From the NCBI RefSeq assembly GCF_019645855.1, contig NZ_CP080999.1, forward strand, positions 4,774,001 through 4,838,000: DNA of 64,000 nt, read 5' to 3'. The notes beneath the pieces are model-generated. The model was not told the origin of the DNA, ran no database searches, and worked only from the letters and a program-made list of their open reading frames with translations. The translations under genes and the position numbers were made by a program. Source of the DNA: Mycobacterium malmoense (GTDB taxonomy: Bacteria > Actinomycetota > Actinomycetes > Mycobacteriales > Mycobacteriaceae). Below are positions 47,530 to 55,986 of the stretch, piece after piece; the first letter of the stretch is position 1; each line of letters starts with the position of its first letter.

Positions 47530-48360
47530 TTAGACCACTCCGCGTAGCCCGTCGGCTCCGAACGCGGGCTCGAGCATCGCGGAGAAGTCGGGGCCGCGCC
47601 GCAATAGGTGGCCGCCGTCGACGTTGATGCACTGTCCGGTGATCCAGCTGGCCGCATCGCTGAGCAAAAACATGGCCAGGTTGGCGACGTCCTCCACCTC
47701 ACCCGGCCGCGGCAGCGGCGTGCAATGGCGGTAGTCCGCGCTCAGCTCCGGCGATTCCATAATGGGCGCAACCAGATCCGTGCGGATCAGGCCCGGGCGG
47801 ATGCTATTGACCCGCACCCACGATGGGCCGAGCTCGTCGGCGGCCAGCATCATCAAGTGGTCGACGGCCGACTTGGTGACCCCGTAAGCGCCGAACCAGC
47901 GGTGGGTGTTGCTGGCCGCGATCGACGAGATTCCGACGAACGAGCCACCGCCGCCGCGCACCAATTCGCGTGCGGCGTGCTTGAGCACGTACATGGTGCC
48001 GTTGACGTTGAGGTCGACCGTGCGGCGCCAGGCCTCCGAGTCGATCTGGGTGATCGGACCGATCGTCTGCGACCCGCCCGCGCAGTGCACCACGCCGTAA
48101 AGCCGGCCGTGCCACGCCGTCGCGGCGTCCACCGCACGGGCGGCCTCCTCCTCGTTGGTGATGTCGGCGGGCTCGTACACAATCGAGCCGTCGTCGTCGA
48201 GCACTTCGATGTCTTTGACAGCGGCCGCCAGCCGGTCGGCATTGCGGCCGACGATCATGACGCAGGCGCCGGCCGCGACCAGCCCGGCGGCCACCCCCTT
48301 GCCGATTCCGCTGCCGCCACCGGTGACCAGGTACGTCCGGTTTTCGAAAGAAAGCTGCAC
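47530..48360 (-). CDS. Short-chain dehydrogenase/reductase (Rv3485c-like)
   Basis: A 276-residue SDR from GTG 48360 with TGGGSGIGKGVA, CAGGSQT, Ser in VGISSIAA, and YGVTK as Tyr/Lys. The glycine motif fits NAD(P) binding. The position next to cpsA and otsA recalls Rv3485c. It sits 83 bases downstream of the crotonase gene and 17 bases upstream of another SDR. The substrate is unknown. Confidence 0.9.
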   Translation of the reverse strand: MQLSFENRTYLVTGGGSGIGKGVAAGLVAAGACVMIVGRNADRLAAAVKDIEVLDDDGSIVYEPADITNEEEAARAVDAATAWHGRLYGVVHCAGGSQTIGPITQIDSEAWRRTVDLNVNGTMYVLKHAARELVRGGGGSFVGISSIAASNTHRWFGAYGVTKSAVDHLMMLAADELGPSWVRVNSIRPGLIRTDLVAPIMESPELSADYRHCTPLPRPGEVEDVANLAMFLLSDAASWITGQCINVDGGHLLRRGPDFSAMLEPAFGADGLRGVV

Positions 48361-48443
48361 CCCGAGCCCCTCACGCCGAAACTGAAACGGGTTCTAGCAT
48401 AGGCCAGCCGTCACATCCTGCGGGGACGGCAGCACAGCAGATA

Positions 48444-49391
48444 TTAGGGCGTATCGCGGCGAGCCAGCTTCGTCGGCTTGGCGTTGCGCCAGTCCTCGAC
48501 GTCGGGCGGCAGGCCGATCGGATATCTGTTCTCGTTGTGGGCCGCCCAGTGTGCATGCCCCAGCTCGTGAATGTGGAAGGCATGCCGCAGTGCCTCGGTG
48601 AATCCCATTGCGTCGGAGGCGGCATTGACCGAGTCCTTGATCAACAGGGCCGCCATCGTGGGCCGCTCGGCGATGCGCCTCGCGAATTCCAGCGTCTTGT
48701 CGGCCAGCTCGTCGACCGGAAAAACCTTGGACACCATGCCAAGCCGATAGGCCTCCTCGGCGTCCAGCGCATCACCGGTCAACAGCAGCTCTTTGGCCTT
48801 ACGCGGACCGAATTCCCAAGGGTGGGCATAGTATTCGACGCCCGGCATTCCCATGCGCACACCGACCACGTCGCTGAACTTGGCATTGTCGGCGGCGACG
48901 ATCAGGTCGCACGCCCAGATCAGCATCAGGCCCGCCGAGATTGCGTTGCCCTGCACCTGGGCGATGGTAATTTTGCGCAAATCGCGCCAGCGGCAGGTGT
49001 TTTGGAAGAAGTAATGCCACTCCTGCAGGTAGGTCTTCTCCGCAATCGGATCGCGGGTGGCGCCGTTTGCACGAAAACTCGGATGCTGCTGCGGTCCGGG
49101 CTGGCGTTCCAGCAACGCCAATTCGGAGCCCAAGTCGTGACCGGCGGAGAAATTCTTGCCGCGTGCCGCCAGGATGACCACGCGAACGGTGTCGTCGGCC
49201 TCGGCGCGCAGGAACGCCTCGTCGAGCTGCACCAGCAGGCCGCGGTTTTGCGCGTTGTGGGCGCCGGGCCGGTTGAGCCAGATCCTGGCGATGCGGCCGT
49301 CGTCGAGAGTTTCATAGGTCACCAGCTCATCGGCGCCGACATTGGCCGCCTCGAAACCGGCTTGGGTGCCAGCCTGGTCGGAGAGTGTCAT
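48444..49391 (-). CDS. Enoyl-CoA hydratase/isomerase (crotonase) family protein
   Basis: A 315-residue crotonase from ATG 49391, eight bases after GAGG; an in-frame GTG lies at 49400. Oxyanion-hole elements are GKNFSAGHDLGSE (about 70-85) and AQVQGNAISAGLMLIWACD. A Glu sits at the second catalytic position (AKELLLTG), while the first position is VGVRMGMPG with no Glu. The insertion after the first loop (PQQHPSFRANGATRD) is unusual and lengthens the protein. It may hydrate or isomerise unusual acyl-CoAs, possibly sterol side-chain intermediates given the mce4 vicinity. Confidence 0.87.
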   Translation of the reverse strand: MTLSDQAGTQAGFEAANVGADELVTYETLDDGRIARIWLNRPGAHNAQNRGLLVQLDEAFLRAEADDTVRVVILAARGKNFSAGHDLGSELALLERQPGPQQHPSFRANGATRDPIAEKTYLQEWHYFFQNTCRWRDLRKITIAQVQGNAISAGLMLIWACDLIVAADNAKFSDVVGVRMGMPGVEYYAHPWEFGPRKAKELLLTGDALDAEEAYRLGMVSKVFPVDELADKTLEFARRIAERPTMAALLIKDSVNAASDAMGFTEALRHAFHIHELGHAHWAAHNENRYPIGLPPDVEDWRNAKPTKLARRDTP

Positions 49392-49551
49392 TCCGCCCAC
49401 CTCGTTCGTCGTCAGATCCGCGCTGTTTACACATTACGGCCAGTGTGTAACCGGGTTCCCGGTGGGTAGCGCGCGGCGATCGTCGACCAGTATTTGCCAG
49501 CCCGGTCGGAGACGGCTGCGGGCGAACGGAGGCGTCGCCTACAGTTGTGTC

Positions 49552-49716
49552 ATGGCTACAAAATCTGATCCTGGCGAAATCGGCGATGTGGAGCCGCTGG
49601 CCGACAGCACCGCAAGCCAGGCCAGGCGGGTCGTCGCCGCGTACGCGAACGACGCCGACGAGTGCCGCATCTTCTTATCCATGCTCGGCATTGGACCGGC
49701 AAAACTCGACACCTAA
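49552..49716 (+). CDS. Small protein directly upstream of otsA (Rv3489-like)
   Basis: A 54-residue acidic protein (MATKSDPGEIGDVEPLADS, ending FLSMLGIGPAKLDT) starting at ATG 49552. Its TAA is followed without a gap by the otsA ATG, so it is translationally coupled to the trehalose synthase. It corresponds in place and size to Rv3489, of unknown function. A regulatory or chaperone-like role for OtsA is plausible but unsupported. Confidence 0.75.
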   Translation: MATKSDPGEIGDVEPLADSTASQARRVVAAYANDADECRIFLSMLGIGPAKLDT

Positions 49717-51225
49717 ATGGCTCCCAGGGGAGGCCAGTCTTCGACGAAGACGTCAAAGTCTGAGGGCTTCGGGAACTCCGACTTCGTGGTGGTCGCCAAC
49801 CGGCTGCCGGTCGACTTGGAGCGGCTTCCGGACGGCACCACGGCCTGGAAACGCAGCCCCGGAGGGTTGGTCACGGCCTTGGAGCCGTTGTTGCGCCGCC
49901 GGCGCGGGGCATGGGTCGGCTGGCCGGGCCTTATCGACGACGAGGCCGGCGACGACGGGGTGGAGCTGGATTACGAGCCCATCCTCCAGGATGACCTGCA
50001 GCTTCATCCGGTACGGCTGAGTGCCGACGACGTCGCCCAGTACTACGAGGGGTTCTCCAACGCCACGCTGTGGCCGCTGTACCACGACGTCATCGTCAAA
50101 CCGATCTACCACCGTGAATGGTGGGAACGTTACGTCGACGTCAACCGCCGCTTCGCCGAGGCCACCTCGAGTGCGGCCGCCCGGGACGCGACGGTATGGG
50201 TGCAGGACTACCAGCTGCAGCTGGTGCCGAAGATGCTGCGCACGCTGAGGCCTGACCTGACCATCGGTTTTTTCCTGCATATCCCGTTCCCGCCGGTGGA
50301 GCTGTTCATGCAGCTGCCGTGGCGCACCGAGATCATCGAGGGGTTGCTCGGCGCCGATCTGGTGGGTTTCCACCTGGTCGGCGGCGCGCAGAACTTCCTG
50401 TTCCTGTCTCGGCAGCTCCTCGGCGTCAACACGTCCCGGGGAGCGGTCGGGGTGCGCTCGCGGTTCGGTGAGGTCGAGCTCGAGTCCCGCAACGTGCGGG
50501 TGGGCGCCTTTCCCATCTCCATCGACTCCAGCGCGCTCGACCACGCGGCCCGCCACCGCGACGTCCGCCGCCGCGCCCGGGAGATCCGGGCCGAGCTGGG
50601 CAACCCCCGCAAGATCCTGCTCGGCGTCGACCGGCTCGACTACACCAAGGGCATCGACGTTCGGCTGAAGGCCTTCTCCGAGCTGCTGGCCGAGGGTCGC
50701 GCGAAACGCGACGACACCGTGCTGGTCCAGCTGGCGACACCGAGCCGCGAACGCGTAGAGAGCTATCAGATCCTGCGCAACGACATCGAGCGGCAGGTCG
50801 GCCACATCAACGGCGAATACGCCGAGGTCGGTCACCCGGTGGTGCACTACTTGCACCGTCCGGTTCCCCGCGACGAACTCATCGCGTTCTTCGTGGCCAG
50901 TGACGTCATGCTGGTCACCCCGCTGCGCGACGGGATGAACCTGGTGGCCAAGGAGTACGTCGCCTGCCGCAGCGATCTCGGCGGTGCGCTCGTCCTGTCC
51001 GAATTCACCGGCGCCGCCGCCGAACTCCGGCAGGCCTATCTGGTCAACCCGCACGACCTCGAAGGGGTCAAGGACGCGATCGAAGCGGCGCTCAACCAGA
51101 CGGTCGAGGAGGGACGGCGGCGGATGCGGTCGCTGCGCCGCCAGGTGCTCGCGCACGACGTGGACCGCTGGGCACGGTCGTTCCTCGACGCCCTCGCCGA
51201 GTCGCATCCGCACAGTACCGCTTAG
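49717..51225 (+). CDS. otsA: Alpha,alpha-trehalose-phosphate synthase
   Basis: A 502-residue GT20-family enzyme making trehalose-6-phosphate from UDP- or ADP-glucose and glucose-6-phosphate. Motifs include FVVVANRLPVDL, WVQDYQLQLVPKMLR, FFLHIPFPP, GVDRLDYTKGIDVRL and the acceptor/donor site TPLRDGMNLVAKEYVA. Trehalose is a major mycobacterial stress and envelope sugar. It is co-transcribed with the small 49552 gene and matches Rv3490. Confidence 0.97.
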   Translation: MAPRGGQSSTKTSKSEGFGNSDFVVVANRLPVDLERLPDGTTAWKRSPGGLVTALEPLLRRRRGAWVGWPGLIDDEAGDDGVELDYEPILQDDLQLHPVRLSADDVAQYYEGFSNATLWPLYHDVIVKPIYHREWWERYVDVNRRFAEATSSAAARDATVWVQDYQLQLVPKMLRTLRPDLTIGFFLHIPFPPVELFMQLPWRTEIIEGLLGADLVGFHLVGGAQNFLFLSRQLLGVNTSRGAVGVRSRFGEVELESRNVRVGAFPISIDSSALDHAARHRDVRRRAREIRAELGNPRKILLGVDRLDYTKGIDVRLKAFSELLAEGRAKRDDTVLVQLATPSRERVESYQILRNDIERQVGHINGEYAEVGHPVVHYLHRPVPRDELIAFFVASDVMLVTPLRDGMNLVAKEYVACRSDLGGALVLSEFTGAAAELRQAYLVNPHDLEGVKDAIEAALNQTVEEGRRRMRSLRRQVLAHDVDRWARSFLDALAESHPHSTA

Positions 51226-51316
51226 GGCCAGTTAAGCGTCATTTAGCAGCGGCAAACCCATGGTGCTGGCACCGAAACACTGTGATACTCAATGCAGCGT
51301 GAAGGGAGAAACAAAC

Positions 51317-51895
51317 GTGAATCTTCGTCGCGGGTTGGCCGCCGGCGCCGGCATCTTCTCGGCCGTCGCAGCGGGCCTGGCGCTGGAGTCCGGCAGCCCG
51401 GCGAGTGCGGTCGCACCGCCGGCGGACGGCACCTATACCTTCAACCAGGCGGGCGTGTCCGGGGTGACGTGGACGATCGCGGTGCTGTGCGATCAAGTAA
51501 ACGGAAGCCGTTACTACAAGGACTATTCCAACCCGACCATCATGGCGGACTTCTGTTCTTTGAACGTGGTGAGCGCGACGTCCGAGCGGATCAGCCGCGA
51601 AGACAAGCTGCAGAACTACAACGGCAACGCCCGGCTCGTGAGCGGCCTGTGGACCTTCAAGGTGAATGTGGCCGACGGTGTTTCGTGCCCGGGCGGTGGC
51701 ACCGCCGAATCCACCGAGACCTACGCGTTCGACAACGAGACGCTCAACGGCACACATACCACTCTGCACGGCGCCGTCTGCGGCCTGCAACCGTCGATGA
51801 GCAAGCAACCGTTCTCGCTGGCGCTCGTTGGGCCCCCGCCCAGCCCGGTCCAGCGTTATCCGATGCAATGCAACGACATTGCGATTTGCTACTAA
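51317..51895 (+). CDS. Secreted hypothetical protein (Rv3491-like)
   Basis: A 192-residue secreted protein from GTG 51317, preceded by AAGGGAGA. A signal peptide (RRGLAAGAGIFSAVAAGLAL) leads to a beta-rich domain with DGTYTFNQAGVSGVTWTIA and paired Cys (ADFCSLN, VSCPGGG, AVCGLQP, MQCNDIAICY), likely disulfides. The length equals Rv3491. It lies between otsA and the convergent mce4-associated genes, with its stop ten bases from Rv3492c. No function is known to me. Confidence 0.9.
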   Translation: MNLRRGLAAGAGIFSAVAAGLALESGSPASAVAPPADGTYTFNQAGVSGVTWTIAVLCDQVNGSRYYKDYSNPTIMADFCSLNVVSATSERISREDKLQNYNGNARLVSGLWTFKVNVADGVSCPGGGTAESTETYAFDNETLNGTHTTLHGAVCGLQPSMSKQPFSLALVGPPPSPVQRYPMQCNDIAICY

Positions 51896-51900
51896 GGGGC

Positions 51901-52395
51901 CTAGATCGGCGTGATGTAGGCGATCAGCCACTTGTGGCCGATCTTCTTGAAGTCCACCCGCAACCGGCTGCCATCGTAGAGCGGCTGCCGTGACTTGTCG
52001 GTCACGGTGCGGTTCATGTAAACCATCACCGACGCCGAATCCCGCTTGGCGGTCATGACCCCGGCGCCGACGACGTTTGCCTGCACGACCACCTCGCGCT
52101 TCTTGGCCTCCGGGATGATCTGTGCGTTGGCGCTCTTCTGGAACTCCTGGCGATAATCCGGCGTCAGCAACGGATATGCCTCGGCGAGGCTACGTTCGAC
52201 GGTCTGGTAGTCGTAGGCGAAGACCGCGGGTATCTCCTTGGTGGCCAGTTGCGGTAGCACGGCCCGCGCCGACTGCTCGGCACGGCTCTGCACGCGGTCC
52301 CAATAGAACCAGCCGGCGGCCGCGGACAACCCGATGATGCCCGCCGCCAACAGACAGCCCGCGACGGCGATCAGCCACCGCCACCACCGCATCAA
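51901..52395 (-). CDS. Mce-associated membrane protein (Rv3492c-like)
   Basis: A 164-residue Mam-type protein with an N-terminal transmembrane helix (LIAVAGCLLAAGIIGLSAAAGWFYW) and an extracytoplasmic domain with QLATKEIPAVFAYDYQTVERSL and KKIGHKWLIAYITPI. Such Mce-associated proteins stabilise the transporter. Its ATG overlaps the upstream gene by four bases, and it ends the mce4 operon. Confidence 0.92.
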   Translation of the reverse strand: MMRWWRWLIAVAGCLLAAGIIGLSAAAGWFYWDRVQSRAEQSARAVLPQLATKEIPAVFAYDYQTVERSLAEAYPLLTPDYRQEFQKSANAQIIPEAKKREVVVQANVVGAGVMTAKRDSASVMVYMNRTVTDKSRQPLYDGSRLRVDFKKIGHKWLIAYITPI

Positions 52396-53099
52396 TTACC
52401 CCCGTCCGGATATTTCAGGTCGTAACCGGTCATGTGCCCGGCTTCGTCCTCGTGCACGATGACCCGCAGCCTATACGGCATGGACGGCTTGTTGACGCCG
52501 TCGATGTCGGCCACCGTGACCCGCACCGACACCAGCACCGAGGCGTTGTCGGTGACCGAATCGAAGCCCTCGAAGGCGGCGCCGTTGACAACGGCTTCCG
52601 ACGTCGCGTTGGTGGAGCGGAACAGCGCCTTGAGATTCTCGACGTTGTTGTTGGCGCCGAGCATTCCGCGCAGCGGGCCGCTGGTCGCGTTGTAGAACCG
52701 GTTGACGCTGTCGTCGATGTTGTCCTGCTTGTAGCTGAACATGTTGACCACCACCTGCGTGGCGGTGTCGACGAAGCGCTGGTCGCGCACCCGCTGCGCG
52801 TCGGCGTACCGCTGCTGGGTGAGCAGAACGTACAGGCAGCCGGCCAGCGCGCCAATCGCCAACAGCGCGGCGGCAATTGAGATCCACCCGACCAGGGCCC
52901 GGTGGGCGGGCCGCCGCGGCGGCGGCTTGACGGCCTTGAAGGACTGGCCGGTTTTCGCCGGCGGCGTCGGCTCGCCCGAAACGTCGACCCGAACCGTGGC
53001 GGCCTGTTCCAACTCACTTTTCGCCGGACCCGCCGCGCGCGACGCCCGCCGGCGAACACGTCGTGTCGTGGTTTGCTCCCCGGTGACTTCAGGTACCAC
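52392..53099 (-). CDS. Mce-associated membrane protein (Rv3493c-like)
   Basis: A 235-residue protein with a basic cytoplasmic N-terminus and a single transmembrane helix near residues 69-92 (ISIAAALLAIGALAGCLYVLL). A SnoaL-like outer domain has FSYKQDNIDDSVNRFYNATSGPLRGM. The start is GTG 53099 within a TAGTG overlap with mce4F. It is a Mam protein of the mce4 complex, probably stabilising the substrate channel at the periplasmic face. Confidence 0.92.
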   Translation of the reverse strand: MVPEVTGEQTTTRRVRRRASRAAGPAKSELEQAATVRVDVSGEPTPPAKTGQSFKAVKPPPRRPAHRALVGWISIAAALLAIGALAGCLYVLLTQQRYADAQRVRDQRFVDTATQVVVNMFSYKQDNIDDSVNRFYNATSGPLRGMLGANNNVENLKALFRSTNATSEAVVNGAAFEGFDSVTDNASVLVSVRVTVADIDGVNKPSMPYRLRVIVHEDEAGHMTGYDLKYPDGGN

Positions 53100-54820
53100 T
53101 ACATCGGCCTCGGATCACGCATCAGGTCCACCCAATTCTCGGCACTGGACGCACCGCTGGCGCCGGGCGCGAAAACACCGGTGCCACCCGCCGGATCCGC
53201 AAACGCCCCGGTTTTTTGGTCGTAGACAGTGTAGGCCGGTCCGCTGGCCTGCGGTTGCGGACCAGGCGGCGGTCCCCACGACTTCTCCGGTCCCGGGCCC
53301 GACGGCGGAGGATTGACCCCCACCGGCGGCGGTGGTGGCGGCAGCCACTTCGGATACGGCAGCTGGGGCGGAGCCGGCGGGACCCCCGGCGGATTCCACG
53401 ACGGGTTGCCCGGCGGCGGCCCGCTGTCGTTGGGCGGCGGCGGATCGTACGCCGGCTGATTCGGTGCAGGTCCGGGCCCCGGCACCACACCGGGCGGGGG
53501 CGGCCCGACGATGGGCGTGCCCGGGTCGGGGTCGGTGCCCGGTGGAATGTACGGGAACTTGTTGGGCGGCAAGATGTTCAGCCCGTTCGTTACCGGCGTG
53601 TCGTACGGGACCGGCGGCCCGCGCCAAGGGTTGCGGCCAACGGGCACATAGCCCTTCGGGTCACGACACAGCTGAACCGTCGGCGCCCGTTTGCCGGGGA
53701 ACTCCTGGCACGGATAGTTGCGGGCGCCGCGAACGGTGGATGGATCGTTCTGCGCGGTCTTGCAGTACATGTCCTTCGGGAGCTCGCGCAGCGTCTCGTC
53801 GGCGGGGGTGCGCATCAACGGCGGCGGCAGGAAACCCACGGCGCACGGCGGCGGGTCGTTCAGGTCGATCTTGAAGTCCAGCTTGGCGCCCTCATCTGCC
53901 GGCACGCCGCCGGCGGCAGTGACGATCGCGGCGAACAAGGCCGGCAAGACCACCAGCAGCTGCTCGATCGACTTGTGGTAGATGACGCCCACCCGGCCCA
54001 GGTTCGCCAGGCTGGCCGCCAACGCCGGGAACGAGGGGCGGATGCCGGAAAACGCGGTGCTGGCCTCGTCGGCCGCGTCCGGGGCGTTGGCCAATGTCGA
54101 CCGAAGCTGCGGGTCGGACCGATGGACCTCGGAGGTGAAACGCGCCAGCCCGTCAGACAGCGACTTGATGTCGGCGCCGGCGCGAATCTGGGCCTGCAGG
54201 AACGGACCCGCCTGATCGATCAACTGCGAAACTTGCGGATAGTTGGCGTTGGCCTCGTCCACCAGCAGCCGGGCGGATTCGATCATGCGGGCCAGCTCGG
54301 GACCCGAGCCGTTGGCCGCGATGAACGTCTCGTGCAGCAGCTCGCGCAACCGGGTGTCGCCGAGGCTGTTGACCAGCGTCTCCGCCTGCTTCAACAGGTT
54401 GGCAACGTCCTGGCCGATCCGGGTGTTCTGCCGGTCGATCCGAAATCCGTTGCGCAACTTGGTCGTTGCCGGCTGGGCCGGTGGCACCAGGTCGACGTAT
54501 TGCTCACCGACGGCCGACACGCTCTTCACGGTGGCGGTGACGTTCGACGGAATGGGAGTGCCGCTGTTAAGCCGCATTTCGGCGGTGACGCCATTGGGGT
54601 TCAGCCCCACCGACTCCACCCGGCCGACCGCGACACCCCGGTAGGTGACGTTCGCGTTCTTGTACAGGCCGCCGCCCGCAACGAAGTCGGCGCTCACGCC
54701 GTAGGTACCGATGCCGAACGTTGCGGGCAGGCGGAGGTAGAAGATCGCCATCACCACAAGAGTGATGACCGTGATCACTCCGAAGATGCCGAGCTGAAGC
54801 TTGGTCAGTCTGTCTAGCAT
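53099..54820 (-). CDS. mce4F: Mce-family protein Mce4F
   Basis: A 573-residue Mce protein with an N-terminal transmembrane anchor (LGIFGVITVITLVVMAIFYL) and an MCE domain (about 38-115; YKNANVTYRGVAVGRVESVGL). The helical MCE-associated part follows, then a long Pro/Gly-rich C-terminus. The Pro-rich tail resembles a cell-wall-spanning stalk. As part of the mce4 ring it takes up cholesterol. It follows mce4E by eight bases. Confidence 0.95.
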   Translation of the reverse strand: MLDRLTKLQLGIFGVITVITLVVMAIFYLRLPATFGIGTYGVSADFVAGGGLYKNANVTYRGVAVGRVESVGLNPNGVTAEMRLNSGTPIPSNVTATVKSVSAVGEQYVDLVPPAQPATTKLRNGFRIDRQNTRIGQDVANLLKQAETLVNSLGDTRLRELLHETFIAANGSGPELARMIESARLLVDEANANYPQVSQLIDQAGPFLQAQIRAGADIKSLSDGLARFTSEVHRSDPQLRSTLANAPDAADEASTAFSGIRPSFPALAASLANLGRVGVIYHKSIEQLLVVLPALFAAIVTAAGGVPADEGAKLDFKIDLNDPPPCAVGFLPPPLMRTPADETLRELPKDMYCKTAQNDPSTVRGARNYPCQEFPGKRAPTVQLCRDPKGYVPVGRNPWRGPPVPYDTPVTNGLNILPPNKFPYIPPGTDPDPGTPIVGPPPPGVVPGPGPAPNQPAYDPPPPNDSGPPPGNPSWNPPGVPPAPPQLPYPKWLPPPPPPVGVNPPPSGPGPEKSWGPPPGPQPQASGPAYTVYDQKTGAFADPAGGTGVFAPGASGASSAENWVDLMRDPRPM

Positions 54821-54828
54821 GTCCGCCC

Positions 54829-55986
54829 CTACTCTCCCGATGCCGTGCCGGGCGGAATCTTGAACGGGTCGGCGGCCTGGCCGGACAGGTTGGCCAGTTC
54901 GCCGGTCAAGAAATCGGGCGGGTTGAGGATCTCATCCATGTGCATCATGTTCGGGTCGAGCGCATACGACGTAGTGAAGAACGTCTCACCCAACCTGCGC
55001 AAGGTGAGGTCGAACGTGGTGAACACGTTGAGGTAGTCGCCACGCACGGCTTGTTTGATGCCGAAGTTGGGGAACGGGAACGTCAGCAATATCTGCAGCG
55101 AGGTGACGAAGTTCTTCCGGTTGTCGTTGAGGGACTTCGCCACCGAATACAGGCCTTTGAGGTCTTCGCCAAAGTCCACCTTGGTTTTCGAGAGCACGTG
55201 CGACGTCACTGTGGCCAGCTTCTTCAGCGAAGCGAACGCGACGACAATGTGCTCCCGGTTCTTGTTGAGTACGCGAATCGCCTCAGGCAGGGTGTCCAGC
55301 GCCCGGCCCAGGTTGTCCTTGTCGTGAGCCAGGTTCGCGGAGAATCGGTTCAATCCGTCGACGGCATCGATGATGTCGTTGACCTGCCGGTTGAGTCCCG
55401 CCGTCAACTCCGCGAGCCGGGGAATCAAGTCGACAAACTGGCTCTGCCGGCCCGCCATGGCCTGGTAGGTCTCGTTTGTGATGTCTTCCAGCGCACCGAG
55501 ATTGCCCTTGTTGACCACCACGCCGAGGGCCGAGAGCACCTCTTCGGTGGTGGGATAGCGGCCGGTGCTGGACTCCGCGATTTTCGCGCCGTTGGTCAGC
55601 CTGCCGGTCGCCGGCTTGCCCTTCGGCGCGGCCAGGTCGACGTGCAGCGAACCCAGCAGCGAGGTCTGGGCAACCGTTGCCGTCGCGTTGGCCGGCAGCA
55701 CCACGTTCTTGTCCAGCGCCAACTTCACTGCGGCATAAAAGGATCCGTCGGGGCGCTGCTCGGCTTGAATGCCGGAGACACTGCCGACGGTGACGTCGTC
55801 GACCATGACCGGCGAGTTCTGCGGCAGCGTCGCCACGTCGGGCATTTCGACGGTGACCGTGTAGGCGCCGCTGCCGTGACCGGCGGTGCCGGGCATCGCC
55901 AGGGAGTTCAACCCGCCGAATTGACAACCGGCCAACAGCGCGCTGCCCGCCGCTAACACGCCACCGCGCAACCAGATTCGGTTCAT
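54829..55986 (-). CDS. mce4E: Mce-family lipoprotein Mce4E (LprN)
   Basis: A 385-residue lipoprotein with the lipobox LLAGC (Cys near 21), an MCE domain with SPVMVDDVTVGSVSGIQ, and a long helical MCE segment. In mce operons the fifth gene is always the lipoprotein member. Its ATG overlaps mce4D by four bases. Confidence 0.95.
   Translation of the reverse strand: MNRIWLRGGVLAAGSALLAGCQFGGLNSLAMPGTAGHGSGAYTVTVEMPDVATLPQNSPVMVDDVTVGSVSGIQAEQRPDGSFYAAVKLALDKNVVLPANATATVAQTSLLGSLHVDLAAPKGKPATGRLTNGAKIAESSTGRYPTTEEVLSALGVVVNKGNLGALEDITNETYQAMAGRQSQFVDLIPRLAELTAGLNRQVNDIIDAVDGLNRFSANLAHDKDNLGRALDTLPEAIRVLNKNREHIVVAFASLKKLATVTSHVLSKTKVDFGEDLKGLYSVAKSLNDNRKNFVTSLQILLTFPFPNFGIKQAVRGDYLNVFTTFDLTLRRLGETFFTTSYALDPNMMHMDEILNPPDFLTGELANLSGQAADPFKIPPGTASGE

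Noticed and set aside
50426..50740. Short frames within otsA
   Set aside because: Arg/Pro/Ser-rich shadows of a well-conserved enzyme gene.
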